Positions 1-8,528 of a DNA stretch of 64,000 nt are shown here, one piece after another. The stretch covers positions 114,554-178,553 of the forward strand of contig CALXUR010000002.1 in the NCBI GenBank assembly GCA_944391735.1. The letters are read 5' to 3'. A program made the translations under genes and the position numbers. This stretch comes from an uncultured Alphaproteobacteria bacterium. Lineage in GTDB: Bacteria > Pseudomonadota > Alphaproteobacteria > CAAHEQ01 > UBA3637. Within the stretch, counting starts at the first letter, position 1. Each line of letters starts with the position of its first letter. Below the pieces are notes generated by a model. It ran no database searches and was not told where the DNA came from. It worked only from the letters and a program-made list of their open reading frames with translations.

Positions 1-292
1 AGGTGCTGATATTCAAAGCAAATTACTGGCCGTTGTTTTTTCAATTGCCAGCGAAATTGAACGACAGCTTATTTCCGAAAGAACAAAAAATTCATTAAAA
101 CGCTTAAAAGATGAAGGCAAACACTTAGGACGTCCTTATGGCTTTTCATATCAAAAATTAAAAAAGAAAGATAAAAAAATCAAAGAACTATTAAATAAAA
201 ATGTATCAAAAGCCGAAATTGCCAGACTGATGGACTGTTCTTGGATTACACTTCATAGGTACATCAGGTCTGAAAACATTTTGCCACATTAA
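1..292 (+). CDS. Serine recombinase (resolvase/invertase), C-terminal part only
   Basis: The reading frame is open from base 2 to a TAA at 290-292; the 5' end lies outside the window. The visible 96 residues contain the end of the long helix E of serine recombinases (AEIERQLISERTK-like, here SEIERQLISERTK), the linker LKDEGKHLGRP, and a C-terminal helix-turn-helix (KAEIARLMDCSWITLHRYI). This layout is that of small DNA invertases and resolvases. The catalytic serine would lie upstream and cannot be seen. It may have mobilised the neighbouring DNA, but that is inference. Confidence 0.85.
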   Translation, partial: GADIQSKLLAVVFSIASEIERQLISERTKNSLKRLKDEGKHLGRPYGFSYQKLKKKDKKIKELLNKNVSKAEIARLMDCSWITLHRYIRSENILPH

Positions 293-384
293 ATTCTTTC
301 TAATCCCAGTGTTTTTTTGCGTACTTTTTAAGGCGCTTACGACATAATAAGTATATGAAACATCAAGCGAAAAGGAGTTTTAAT

Positions 385-837
385 ATGGTTAAATACGTTG
401 TGACAGACCCTTGTTATTTATTAAATGATGAACTTTGGTCAAAATGCTGTAAACACGTCAGAGATTGGGCAAAATTTAATGAATTGATTGAAAAATGCCT
501 ATATATGCGAACCGGTTATCCTGCCTATGTTTGCGAAACAGGTTTTGGCGACTGGACAAACAGACTTTATGGTGAAAATGTCACACAACCTGAATTTTTT
601 GCTGATTCTGGTATGGTTTGCGTTTGCAGATTAACACCTCACCTTGAAGAACACTTGCAAAACACATATCAAACAGATTGTTTTATTGGTGCAGCTGTTT
701 TTGAAGCATCCGAAAACATTGAAGTTAAATTCAACCGAGATGACATTCAATGGACCGTTGTTGAAATTAAAGACAAAGAAACCGGCAATTTTATTAAATC
801 AATGGATCCAATGACTGATGAAGATGAGGATGAATAG
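385..837 (+). CDS. Uncharacterised 150-residue acidic-tailed protein
   Basis: Start ATG at 385 is preferred over the ATG at 355 because AAAGGAG sits directly upstream of it. The protein opens with MVKYVVTDPCYLL, a VTDPCY motif that I recall from small hypothetical proteins of phages and mobile elements, has several conserved-looking Cys and Trp residues, and ends in an acidic tail (TDEDEDE). I recognise no domain of known function. It stands alone between the recombinase fragment and a long intergenic stretch, so it is probably cargo of a mobile element. Confidence 0.6.
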   Translation: MVKYVVTDPCYLLNDELWSKCCKHVRDWAKFNELIEKCLYMRTGYPAYVCETGFGDWTNRLYGENVTQPEFFADSGMVCVCRLTPHLEEHLQNTYQTDCFIGAAVFEASENIEVKFNRDDIQWTVVEIKDKETGNFIKSMDPMTDEDEDE

Positions 838-922
838 AAAAATCAAATAAAAAAGACTTCTTTTTTTAATTATGGACAGATTTTTTTCCTCTCCCGATAA
901 AATTTAACAATTTAAAGCCAAT

Positions 923-943
923 TTTTAAGCGAATGATTGCAAA
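923..943 (+). repeat. 21-bp direct repeat, left copy
   Basis: TTTTAAGCGAATGATTGCAAA is identical to 2721-2741. The two copies bracket the tRNA remnant and the AbiE pair, about 1.8 kb. The inner 11-mer GCGAATGATTG also occurs a third time at the start of the toxin gene (1762-1772). Confidence 0.85.
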
Positions 944-1137
944 AAGGTGGATATTCATACTGCCATCGGCTCCAAATCTTGCCTGTTTTTTTATCGGGAT
1001 GACAAAAAAAGGCTTACATCTATCCTTTTTTGATATATAATAAACATGTGATTTGATTGTGATGCAAACTGTGTAATTTTGGAATGCAACAAGTTAAAAA
1101 GTGTAAGAAAAATCAAGGCTTATTTATAAAATGGATT

Positions 1138-1157
1138 GAATCCGGCTTTCCGCACCA
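1138..1157 (+). other. tRNA 3'-end remnant (candidate attachment-site scar)
   Basis: GAATCCGGCTTTCCGCACCA has the form of a tRNA 3' end: end of the T arm, acceptor strand TTTCCGC, discriminator A and CCA. Upstream sequence does not complete a tRNA, since the T stem already fails to pair. A terminator follows eight bases later, as it would after a genuine tRNA gene. Integrases often use tRNA 3' ends, so this is a candidate attR/attL scar. Confidence 0.5.
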
Positions 1158-1164
1158 AATTAAA

Positions 1165-1195
1165 AACAGCCGATTCATAAAGTCGGCTGTTTTTG
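1165..1195 (+). terminator. Rho-independent terminator behind the tRNA remnant
   Basis: AACAGCCGA and TCGGCTGTT form a 9-bp stem around a 9-nt loop, followed by a T run. Confidence 0.85.
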
Positions 1196-1329
1196 TTATA
1201 CGGATGGTTTCAGGTAAAACATTATATTGAAATCGTGTATCATCCAAATATCAAATAAAGTTTAGCAGAATCATTTATTTCTTTATAAAAAGAACGTATC
1301 ATGATATAATAAAGATAAGAGGAGGCATT

Positions 1330-1773
1330 ATGTCAGACGACTTTTTATTGAACCCATATTTATTTTTACCGCAACTGATTCGGGAAAAGTTTTATGTCGG
1401 TGGATGGTCCGCGGCTGTTTTTTGGGAATTAACGGATGATTTTCCGTTAGATATTTGGGTTATGTCGGAAACACCTCTTCCCAAAATATATCAACATGAA
1501 AACATAATCATTCGGAGTTTTCCCGTTTCGACGGATGCTTTTGAGGGAACTGTGGAAAAGGAAAAAGGAGTATTGATATCCGATATTCATCAGACAGCCC
1601 TTGATGCGTTGTTGTATCCGATGGCTTTCGGGGGAATTCAATCTGCTCTGCAGGTATGGGAAAATTATAAAGCCCACCCATCGAAAGATATAAAGAAGAT
1701 AATGTCTCATGCCTATAAAAGCGGAGATAAAAAAGTAATTTCTTTTTTGTTAAAGGAGTTTGCGAATGATTGA
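1330..1773 (+). CDS. AbiEi-like antitoxin of a type IV toxin-antitoxin pair
   Basis: The 147-residue protein contains YVGGWSAAVFWELT and the later TALDALLYPMAFGGI block, both typical of the C-terminal domain of AbiEi antitoxins. It is shorter than full AbiEi proteins and appears to lack the N-terminal winged helix, so autoregulation is uncertain. AGGAGG lies just ahead of the ATG. It overlaps the toxin gene by 8 bp, the standard translational coupling of AbiE operons. In the family the antitoxin neutralises a nucleotidyltransferase toxin and can confer abortive infection. Confidence 0.8.
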   Translation: MSDDFLLNPYLFLPQLIREKFYVGGWSAAVFWELTDDFPLDIWVMSETPLPKIYQHENIIIRSFPVSTDAFEGTVEKEKGVLISDIHQTALDALLYPMAFGGIQSALQVWENYKAHPSKDIKKIMSHAYKSGDKKVISFLLKEFAND

Positions 1774-2710
1774 ACGTAAAGAGTTGGCGGCTATATCCCG
1801 CAAAATTGGGATTCACGCAGAAATTATTGAGCGAGATTACATGATTGGCATATTGGTTGACGCCTTTCGTCAGGTCATACCCGATGACTTTGCTTTTCAT
1901 GGCGGTTCTTGTAAAAATAAGGCATATAACGGCTTTCCTGGATTATATGATAATAACGAAATTGAAACCTATTTTTCGACAAATCGCTTTTCAACCGATA
2001 TAGATGCATGGTTAAATCCTAAATTGGCGACTCAGGATCGGGTACGGGACATTATGGCACAAGTTTCTTTTGTCGTGAAAAAAGATTTTGGTATCAATAT
2101 TCCTATTTCTTCCATTGATATAAAGGAAAACAGAGGGCCTACGGCGCATCCTTTACCAATACCACGATTAGATGTCCGCCTGCCCTATTTAGGTCCCATG
2201 ACGGGTGGAAATACGAAATTTCAACCGACAAAGGTTAAAATTGCCTTTGGACCCAATGAAGGCCCCGTTTTACAGACAACGACGCAATTAATTTATCATC
2301 CCTATACAGATAAGGGAGAGAAGGTTTTATCGGCACGGTGTTTTTCTTATCCTGAATTATTTGCCAACAAATTATTTGCATTATACAATCGGCACAAAGC
2401 GAAAGATTTATACGATTTAACCTCTTTGGCTCAAAAATATGATATAAAGCCATACTATGCGGATATTCAAAAGGTATTAGAAATCAAAAAAGAGCGGTGG
2501 AAAAAGGTATTACCTCAACAACCGAAGGATTTGCTGGAGGCACGCCAAGGGGCTCAAGCAGAATGGAAAACGGAAATGCCGAGTTTAATTAAATCGTTTG
2601 GTTGTTTTGAGGATGCCTGGCAACAATTTGAATCAATTTTCCTGGAAATGCAATCAATACGACAAAGACAAGCGAAGTGTCTTTTACATAATCATGCTTT
2701 AGAACGATAG
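1766..2710 (+). CDS. AbiEii/AbiGii-type nucleotidyltransferase toxin
   Basis: ATG at 1766 is chosen because TAAAGGAG lies nine bases upstream; an in-frame TTG at 1760 is less likely. The 314-residue protein has the AbiEii core: FHGGSCKNKAYN near residue 46, where the family has GGT-L-K, then FSTDIDAWL near residue 78, matching the conserved FS-D-D/I-D catalytic motif. A later block (ELFANKLFALYNRHKAKDLYDL) is also typical of the family. Known AbiEii/MenA-like toxins add nucleotides to tRNA or bind GTP. It is the partner of the upstream AbiEi-like antitoxin. Confidence 0.85.
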   Translation: MIERKELAAISRKIGIHAEIIERDYMIGILVDAFRQVIPDDFAFHGGSCKNKAYNGFPGLYDNNEIETYFSTNRFSTDIDAWLNPKLATQDRVRDIMAQVSFVVKKDFGINIPISSIDIKENRGPTAHPLPIPRLDVRLPYLGPMTGGNTKFQPTKVKIAFGPNEGPVLQTTTQLIYHPYTDKGEKVLSARCFSYPELFANKLFALYNRHKAKDLYDLTSLAQKYDIKPYYADIQKVLEIKKERWKKVLPQQPKDLLEARQGAQAEWKTEMPSLIKSFGCFEDAWQQFESIFLEMQSIRQRQAKCLLHNHALER

Positions 2711-2720
2711 AATATAGCGA

Positions 2721-2741
2721 TTTTAAGCGAATGATTGCAAA
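2721..2741 (+). repeat. 21-bp direct repeat, right copy
   Basis: Identical to 923-943 and placed 10 bp after the toxin stop codon, so the AbiE pair and tRNA remnant sit between two identical repeats. Confidence 0.85.
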
Positions 2742-2833
2742 GATAGGAGTCATTTATTATCTGATGAAGATATTTTTTCCTCTTGATTTTCGGGTTTAAA
2801 AGCAATATTCTTGTAAAAAACAAGGAGACAAAA

Positions 2834-3433
2834 ATGAGTACACTTCAAGAAGCAATCCGTCAACGGCGGACTTATTATACGATTTCCAAAGAAAGCCCGG
2901 TGGCGGATCAAGAGTTGATTCACCTGATTGAAACGGCTTTAATGCATACACCTTCGGCGTTTAATATGCAGAGTGCGCGGTTGGTTTTACTGTTGGGTAA
3001 AAACCATGATTTATTTTGGGAAAACACATTAAAGATGTTAAAGCCGCTTGTCCCGGAGGAGAGAGTATCTGCTACAGAGGAAAAAATTGCCGGATTTGCG
3101 GCCGGCTATGGGACAATTTTGTTTTTTGATGATACCAAAACGGTTCAAAAATATGCTCGGCAATTCAAACTCTATCAAGATAATTTTCCGATATGGGCGC
3201 AACAAGCAAATGGTATGTTGCAATCAAATATATGGATGTTGTTAGAGGATGCAGGATTGGGTGCCTCTTTGCAGCATTATAATCCCGTTATTGATGACAG
3301 TGTGCATAAAATTTGGGACATACCTGAGGATTGGCAACTGATAGCCCAAATGCCTTTCGGAAAACCAACAGCTTTACCGGGAGATAAGGAATTTATGCCG
3401 ATTGAAAAAAGAATCAAGGTTTTTGGAAAATAG
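2834..3433 (+). CDS. Nitroreductase-family FMN oxidoreductase
   Basis: The 199-residue protein has the nitroreductase start AIRQRRTYYTIS, the HTPSAFNMQSARLVLL block around residue 38 (phosphate and flavin contact), and a C-terminal GLGASLQHYNP and PFGKP pattern. These place it near the YdgI/Frm2-like branch. Members reduce nitro compounds or quinones with NAD(P)H and FMN. ATG at 2834 is preferred because CAAGGAGAC precedes it. It is followed nine bases later by alr and probably shares its transcript; no functional link is obvious. Confidence 0.88.
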   Translation: MSTLQEAIRQRRTYYTISKESPVADQELIHLIETALMHTPSAFNMQSARLVLLLGKNHDLFWENTLKMLKPLVPEERVSATEEKIAGFAAGYGTILFFDDTKTVQKYARQFKLYQDNFPIWAQQANGMLQSNIWMLLEDAGLGASLQHYNPVIDDSVHKIWDIPEDWQLIAQMPFGKPTALPGDKEFMPIEKRIKVFGK

Positions 3434-3441
3434 AGGCTTAT

Positions 3442-4539
3442 ATGTTTGTTCGCCCCCGATTAGATATTAATTTAAGCCGTATTTTGGAAAATTATATTTG
3501 CTTTTCAAACGCAAAGACAAATCCCGATACGCAAATGGGGGCGGTTGTTAAGGATAATGCCTATGGATTAGGTGATCAGGCGGTTGCGGACATACTTTAT
3601 AATCAAGGTGGATGTCGTATTTTCTTTGTGGCTCATGGGTTTGAGGGGCATCGGGTCAGATCGGTGGCTCCGCACGCCGATATCTATGTATTACAAGGGC
3701 CGGGAAAAGAAGACATAAAGTACTTTGCCGAGGATAATTTAATTCCGGTGATCGCCTCCCCTGCCCAACTGTCATTTTGGAATCGGGAGAAACCGAATCG
3801 TCAAAAACCGGCTATTCAAATTGAAACCGGACTCAATCGATTGGGATTTCGTTTGTGTGATATAGAGGCTCTATCTGAACCCGAAAGAAATCAGTTCGGA
3901 TTGGTGTTGTCTCATCTGGCTTGTGCCGATGAACCGGCGCATATCATGAATCAAAAACAACTGGATATGTTTCAGAAACTAACCTCCTTTTTCCCTAAAG
4001 CCCAACTGTCTTTATCGGCTTCGGACGGGTTTATGTTGGGTGCGGCATATCAGTTTGACATTGTGCGTTTGGGGGCGGTTTTATATGGATTAAATCCTGT
4101 TCCGGGATTTTCCTTGAAAAGTCGGAATGTAATTCAAGTAACTGCGCCGATTTTACAGATAGCCGATGTGTATCCCGGGGATTGTATCGGCTATGGTGCG
4201 GATCATATTGTGGACAAGCCCGGCAAAATTGCCATTGTTTCTATCGGTTACGGGGACGGTGTTTTCAGGAGCTTTTATCCGAAAGGAAAGGTTTGGTTTG
4301 AATCGGACGGGCAAATGTTTGGGGCTCCGATGATCGGTCGGGTATCCATGGATAACCTGATTTGTGACGTCAGCCAGATACCGACGGATATTTTAAATAA
4401 AAGTCAGTATGTTACATTAATCAATGATTATTATACCGCAGATGATTTCGGTGCGGATGCAGGCACAATCGGATATGAAGTCATCAGTGCTTTGGGGCAT
4501 GGTATCCGTTTTATTCGAACATATTCATCAAAATTTTAA
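3442..4539 (+). CDS. alr: Alanine racemase
   Basis: This PLP enzyme interconverts L- and D-alanine for peptidoglycan. The PLP lysine motif reads GAVVKDNAYGLG near residue 37, and the C-terminal domain carries the catalytic-tyrosine region CIGYGADH and the MIGRVSMDN block. At 365 residues it has the usual length. GAGG lies just ahead of the ATG. It is probably cotranscribed with the nitroreductase gene. Confidence 0.95.
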   Translation: MFVRPRLDINLSRILENYICFSNAKTNPDTQMGAVVKDNAYGLGDQAVADILYNQGGCRIFFVAHGFEGHRVRSVAPHADIYVLQGPGKEDIKYFAEDNLIPVIASPAQLSFWNREKPNRQKPAIQIETGLNRLGFRLCDIEALSEPERNQFGLVLSHLACADEPAHIMNQKQLDMFQKLTSFFPKAQLSLSASDGFMLGAAYQFDIVRLGAVLYGLNPVPGFSLKSRNVIQVTAPILQIADVYPGDCIGYGADHIVDKPGKIAIVSIGYGDGVFRSFYPKGKVWFESDGQMFGAPMIGRVSMDNLICDVSQIPTDILNKSQYVTLINDYYTADDFGADAGTIGYEVISALGHGIRFIRTYSSKF

Positions 4540-4589
4540 AAATTGATATTGCTTTTTGAAAAAAAATGTGCATAATGAAACTTGTTCAT

Positions 4590-4663
4590 TGGGCTATCGT
4601 CTAATGGTAGGACAGCGGATTCTGATTCCGTCAGTCTTGGTTCGAGTCCAGGTAGCCCAGCCA
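4590..4663 (+). tRNA. tRNA-Gln (anticodon CTG)
   Basis: A complete cloverleaf can be drawn: acceptor TGGGCTA pairs with TAGCCCA, the D loop contains AATGGTAGGA, the anticodon stem GCGGA/TCCGT encloses TTCTGAT with CTG at 34-36, and the T arm is TTGG-TTCGAGT-CCAGG. The discriminator is G4660 and CCA is encoded at 4661-4663. A TTGCTT / CATAAT promoter with 16-bp spacing lies immediately upstream (about 4549-4576). Confidence 0.95.
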
Positions 4664-4667
4664 AATC

Positions 4668-4697
4668 AAAAAGACGTCATTTGGACGTCTTTTTTTG
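4668..4697 (+). terminator. Terminator of tRNA-Gln
   Basis: AAAAGACGTC and GACGTCTTTT pair around a short ATTTG loop, followed by a T run. Confidence 0.9.
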
Positions 4698-4840
4698 GAA
4701 TTATTATTTAAGGTCCCTTTATCTATTTTATCTTCTGTTTTTATTTTATCAAAAGTTATTGAAAAATCAAATTATTTTTTTCATTTGTCATTTGATCGTT
4801 TTGTGATATACTGATATTATAATTGTAAAGGAGCCGGGAA

Positions 4841-5632
4841 ATGACAAAGATGAAGTATTCGTTCATGACATATGCTAATAAAGACGGATCAAGGGAATGG
4901 TGCAAGACACCTCAGTTTCAGAAAAAGGCCAGTGTTGAATATTTATATATTGTCGTAAAAGATGCGGCGTATCCGCATGGCCGAGTTTTGTTGACCTGTC
5001 ACGCTCCGGAAGATGAACATGATCGTCATGAAAATCTTTTGAATCGTCATAAATTTATTCTTGATTATCATATAAAAACTGAAGAACAACGACAAAAAAA
5101 GAGGGCTGAAGGGTATACCCTGTTAAATCTTCAAAAGGATGTCATTGAAGTGGGAGCCGTTCGGTATGATGGCGAAGGTAATCGCTATGATTTTTCTCGA
5201 ACACGGTTTCATGATCAGGAAAATGCGCATGCGCGGCGGCGGACAATTGATTTGGTTTATGCACGCATTAAAAAGCATATGAATCAAGTTGTTGATCGTG
5301 AAATGAAGGCCATGGAGACAAGAAAAGCGGCAGACGAAAAGTTGGCCTTGATATATGCCCCTCTGGGAGTTGATAATCAGGAAAGGCGCGCTTTCATTGT
5401 GCCGAAAGACAGAGGGTTTGAAGACTTTATGAAAGAGAATAATATGATCCCTTACCGTGTTTTTTCCATTGCGCGGGTGAAAAATAATCAGCCTGTTGTT
5501 TCCGAGATGGTTACGTTTGAGCCATATATTGGATTGGCTTCACAAAATCGGGATATAATTTTAAAAGCTATCCCCTCCTCTCCGATTTTGGCTCCGCAGA
5601 TATTAAATCGTCTTTTACGATCGGGTAGGTAA
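4841..5632 (+). CDS. Uncharacterised 263-residue cytosolic protein
   Basis: A clear gene: ribosome site AAAGGAGCC before ATG 4841, a TATACT-like -10 box upstream and a terminator downstream. The protein is hydrophilic and rich in Lys, Arg and His, with no signal peptide or membrane segment. A basic helical middle (residues about 130-175, HARRRTIDLVYARIKKHMNQ) may be coiled. I recognise no family and propose no function. It is monocistronic between tRNA-Gln and the convergent trxA. Confidence 0.75.
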   Translation: MTKMKYSFMTYANKDGSREWCKTPQFQKKASVEYLYIVVKDAAYPHGRVLLTCHAPEDEHDRHENLLNRHKFILDYHIKTEEQRQKKRAEGYTLLNLQKDVIEVGAVRYDGEGNRYDFSRTRFHDQENAHARRRTIDLVYARIKKHMNQVVDREMKAMETRKAADEKLALIYAPLGVDNQERRAFIVPKDRGFEDFMKENNMIPYRVFSIARVKNNQPVVSEMVTFEPYIGLASQNRDIILKAIPSSPILAPQILNRLLRSGR

Positions 5633-5654
5633 ACAGGATACAACCGGAAAAACA

Positions 5655-5683
5655 AAAAAGAGACTTTAGAAGTCTCTTTTTTT
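5655..5683. terminator. Bidirectional terminator between the 263-residue gene and trxA
   Basis: AAAAAGAGACTT, TAGA loop, AAGTCTCTTTTT. The A and T runs on both sides let it serve the two convergent genes. Confidence 0.9.
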
Positions 5684-5698
5684 AATGAATTCAAAATA

Positions 5699-6013
5699 TT
5701 AAATATTTGAATTAATCCAATTCATTAACTCTGATTTCGGCATGGCTCCCATATGTTGAGCGATGACTTGGCCATTTTTAAAAAGAATCAAAGTCGGGAT
5801 ACTGGCGATATCAAATTTCTGGGGTGTATTCGGGGATTCATCCACATCCATCTTAACGATTTTAATCTTGTCAGCCATTTCACCGGAAAGCTCTGTTACA
5901 ATCGGGAGCATTTGGCGACAGGGACCGCACCAGGTAGCAAAAAAGTCGACCAGAACCGGCTTGTCGGATTTCAGGACTTCAGCTTCAAAGTTAGTATCAT
6001 TGATAATTTCCAT
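5699..6013 (-). CDS. trxA: Thioredoxin 1
   Basis: The 104-residue protein has the thioredoxin fold with active site FFATWCGPCRQM near residue 30 and the cis-proline motif IASIPTLILFKNG. It is a general disulfide reductase, recycled by thioredoxin reductase. ATG at 6013 is chosen for its AAAGGAGAA ribosome site and because it gives the normal length. It is transcribed towards the shared terminator and lies just downstream of tsaD. Confidence 0.97.
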   Translation of the reverse strand: MEIINDTNFEAEVLKSDKPVLVDFFATWCGPCRQMLPIVTELSGEMADKIKIVKMDVDESPNTPQKFDIASIPTLILFKNGQVIAQHMGAMPKSELMNWINSNI

Positions 6014-6078
6014 TTTTTTCTCCTTTGTTAAACGTGATGAGTTGAATATAAGGGCTTTTCGGAGTGCTGTCAAGGGAT

Positions 6079-7098
6079 TTAAAGGGTATCCAATGGCCAG
6101 CGGGGACGAGCACGAAAATCCAGAGAACTGGTTAATCCCAGACGAAACCGTTCCAATCCGGCCCAGGCAATCATAACGCCGTTATCCGTGCACAAACCGA
6201 TGGGAGGAGCCGAAAATATCAGATTATTTTTTTCGGCCAGTGTTTGAATCATGGATCGGACAGATTTATTAGCGGCGACACCTCCCGCAACGACTAAATC
6301 TTGGGCTTCGGGGTACCTTTCTTTGAAGACCCGAATGGCATGTGTTAAACGATCTTGCATTTGTTTGATAACGGCCGATTGAAACGAGGCGCATATATCA
6401 CTTTTATCCTGCTCCGAAAGTGGCGCGTGTTTTTCAATACATGTCCGAACAGAGGTCTTTAGACCGGAAAAAGAAAAATCACACCCGGGACGTCCCTTCA
6501 TGGGAACCGGAAAGGCAAATTTCAAAGCATCGCCCTGCCCGGCGCGTTTTTCCAGATTGGGGCCTCCGGGATAACCGATATTCAACATTTTGGCGACTTT
6601 GTCAAAAGCTTCTCCGGCCGAATCATCAATAGTCGCGCCTAACTTTTCATATTGACCGACGCCTTTGACAATTAAAATCTGGCAGTGTCCGCCGGAGGTA
6701 AGCAACAGCAAATAAGGGAAAGAAACCGGATGGCTTAACCGAACGGTCAGTGCATGTCCCTCCAGATGATTAACCGCCACAAACGGCAGGTTATGGCATA
6801 GTGCGATGGATTTAGCCGTCATAACTCCCACCAAAACACCGCCGATAAGACCGGGACCGCCGGCGACAGCAATGGCAGACAGATCCGAAAATGTTTTCCC
6901 GGACTTGTCGAGTGCCTCCCGAATCAACATATCGCATTTTTCCAAATGGGCGCGTGCCGCTATTTCGGGAACGACACCACCGAAGCGACGGTGTTCATCG
7001 TATTGAGACCAAACAACGGAGGATAAAACCTCTTTTTGATCGGACACAATGGCACAGGCTGTTTCATCACAGCTGGATTCAATTCCCATGACAAGCAT
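6079..7098 (-). CDS. tsaD: tRNA N6-adenosine threonylcarbamoyltransferase
   Basis: TsaD transfers threonylcarbamoyl to A37 of ANN-decoding tRNAs, together with TsaB and TsaE (tsaE is at 10664). Seen here are the N-terminal ESSCDETACAIV phosphate-binding motif, the metal ligands in AVNHLEGH near residue 109, SGGHCQ, and the VVAGGVAANK motif near residue 270. Length of 339 is normal. Its start overlaps the upstream smr gene by 20 bp, so the two are coupled. Confidence 0.97.
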   Translation of the reverse strand: MLVMGIESSCDETACAIVSDQKEVLSSVVWSQYDEHRRFGGVVPEIAARAHLEKCDMLIREALDKSGKTFSDLSAIAVAGGPGLIGGVLVGVMTAKSIALCHNLPFVAVNHLEGHALTVRLSHPVSFPYLLLLTSGGHCQILIVKGVGQYEKLGATIDDSAGEAFDKVAKMLNIGYPGGPNLEKRAGQGDALKFAFPVPMKGRPGCDFSFSGLKTSVRTCIEKHAPLSEQDKSDICASFQSAVIKQMQDRLTHAIRVFKERYPEAQDLVVAGGVAANKSVRSMIQTLAEKNNLIFSAPPIGLCTDNGVMIAWAGLERFRLGLTSSLDFRARPRWPLDTL

Positions 7099-7492
7099 TT
7101 TTCTTTTTCCTTTTCAACATAATTTCAAGCGCGCCGCCCCCGTTCAGCCAGCGAGTTTGATTTATTTTTTCTTTAAAAAACGGTGTTTCAAGCCAACCGG
7201 AAATCTCTTTATGAATCAGACCTTCGCTATGTAAACCGCCCTTTCCGGTAATGACCGTAATTAACTTTGTATTTTCCCGATGATGAATCATAATAAACCG
7301 ACGGAACGTTTGATATGCTTCTTCAACCGTTAAGCCGTGTAAATCCAAAACAGACATCAGTTCCCGTTCAGGAGCGCGCCTGACTTTCAATTTTTTAGGA
7401 AAGGAAACCGGTTGAACCGCGCGCCGACCGGTGAGCGGTTTCAGGGTTTGCCGAAGACTTTCCCAAAGAGATAAATCGGATTTTGAAAACAT
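7079..7492 (-). CDS. Smr-domain protein
   Basis: The 137-residue protein ends in a complete Smr domain: VLDLHGLTVEEA near residue 48, the VITGKGG loop near residue 82 and NGGGALEIML at the end. Smr domains are nucleases or nucleic-acid binders related to the tail of MutS2. The basic N-terminal 45 residues are typical of the free-standing alphaproteobacterial version, whose usual neighbours are mltA and the Tim44-domain gene, as here. A specific substrate cannot be inferred. Confidence 0.9.
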   Translation of the reverse strand: MFSKSDLSLWESLRQTLKPLTGRRAVQPVSFPKKLKVRRAPERELMSVLDLHGLTVEEAYQTFRRFIMIHHRENTKLITVITGKGGLHSEGLIHKEISGWLETPFFKEKINQTRWLNGGGALEIMLKRKKKNACHGN

Positions 7493-7505
7493 ACCGAACG
7501 TCTTT

Positions 7506-8528
7506 CTAATCAGGCAGCAACAAATAATAACTGCCCTGTTGATTCATACGGCCGGCTTGGGTAAATGCCTCTTCCCCGTGTCCCCAAAAATAATCGGCGC
7601 GAATACCGCCTTTGATAGCGTTGCCGGTGTCCTGTGCCACGACCAAATGCCGGATTGGCAGACCATCCGGGTCTTGTGTGACAAGCCACATAGGAGTTTG
7701 CATCGGAATGTAATTTTTATCCACGGCAACAGAATGGTGTGGTGTCAAAGGGACACCGGCTGTTCCGACAGGTGTTTCACCCTGAACTTCCCGGAAAAAG
7801 ATATAACGGGGATTTTGCGCCATTAAATCCCGAGCCTGATCCGGATGAGATTTCAACCAACGGCGAATTTCCGGCATGGAGCGTCCCGTTTCCGAGAGCA
7901 AGCCTTCTTCTGCCAAGATGGAACCGATTCCTTTAAATGTTCGTCCGTTGTTGCCCGCATAGCCGAGACGGATTTCCCCGTCCGGGGTTTCCATTCGTCC
8001 CGATCCCTGGATATGAAGGATAAACAAATCGACGGGGTCATCTGCCCAAGCGATAACAGGTGCTTCAAAATCGGCATCCGATTCAATCTCTTCACGTGTT
8101 TCGATTTTTTTATCCCGCACATAATCATAAGGAAGACCATACACCGGCACTTGATTTGCATGGACTTTGTTTCGGGTTCCGGTCAGCTCCGCTTCGTAAT
8201 ACCCCGTTATTTTTCCGGTTTCCTCCCCATATGCCGTTACCTGATAAGGGGTTAAATGTCTTTCAATATATCGACGAATTTTGGGAGCCGAAGCGTATCG
8301 ATAGGAAGACAGGCCGTCACAAAACGACCGCCAAGAGTCGGTCGGTTTGGTGCAGGCTCTTTGGAGTGCCGGCAACGCTTCCGTAAAATCTTCATCCTCC
8401 CAACCGGGAAGGTCGGAAAAAGAGGTTTCCGACAATTTAAACGCCCGCCCTTGAGAGAGAGGATGGGAAGAACACGCCGCTAATAAAGAGGCGATTGCGA
8501 TGGAAAAAGAAAGGGCAAACTTATGCAT
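7506..8528 (-). CDS. mltA: Membrane-bound lytic murein transglycosylase A
   Basis: MltA cleaves glycan strands to 1,6-anhydromuropeptides at the outer membrane. The N-terminus is a lipoprotein signal, IAIASLLAACSS, with the lipobox Cys at residue 19. The MltA domain follows, then the 3D domain with VVAQDTGNAIKGGIRADYFWG, whose aspartates include the catalytic residue. Length of 340 is normal. It overlaps the upstream Tim44-domain gene by 8 bp and leads into smr. Confidence 0.95.
   Translation of the reverse strand: MHKFALSFSIAIASLLAACSSHPLSQGRAFKLSETSFSDLPGWEDEDFTEALPALQRACTKPTDSWRSFCDGLSSYRYASAPKIRRYIERHLTPYQVTAYGEETGKITGYYEAELTGTRNKVHANQVPVYGLPYDYVRDKKIETREEIESDADFEAPVIAWADDPVDLFILHIQGSGRMETPDGEIRLGYAGNNGRTFKGIGSILAEEGLLSETGRSMPEIRRWLKSHPDQARDLMAQNPRYIFFREVQGETPVGTAGVPLTPHHSVAVDKNYIPMQTPMWLVTQDPDGLPIRHLVVAQDTGNAIKGGIRADYFWGHGEEAFTQAGRMNQQGSYYLLLPD

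Larger units (their letters stand above)
838..1329. other. Intergenic stretch with a tRNA remnant, a terminator and one copy of a 21-bp repeat
   Basis: This 492-bp stretch has no convincing gene. It contains an A/T-only hairpin just after the preceding gene (about 847-870), one 21-bp repeat (923-943), a tRNA 3'-end remnant (1138-1157), a strong terminator (1165-1195) and a promoter-like TATAAT at 1305-1310 ahead of the AbiE pair. GTATCAT occurs at 1237-1243 and again at 1296-1302 and could be part of an autoregulatory operator. Confidence 0.6.

Noticed and set aside
4582-4806. A 74-codon frame over the tRNA-Gln gene
   Set aside because: It runs through the tRNA and its terminator and has no ribosome site.
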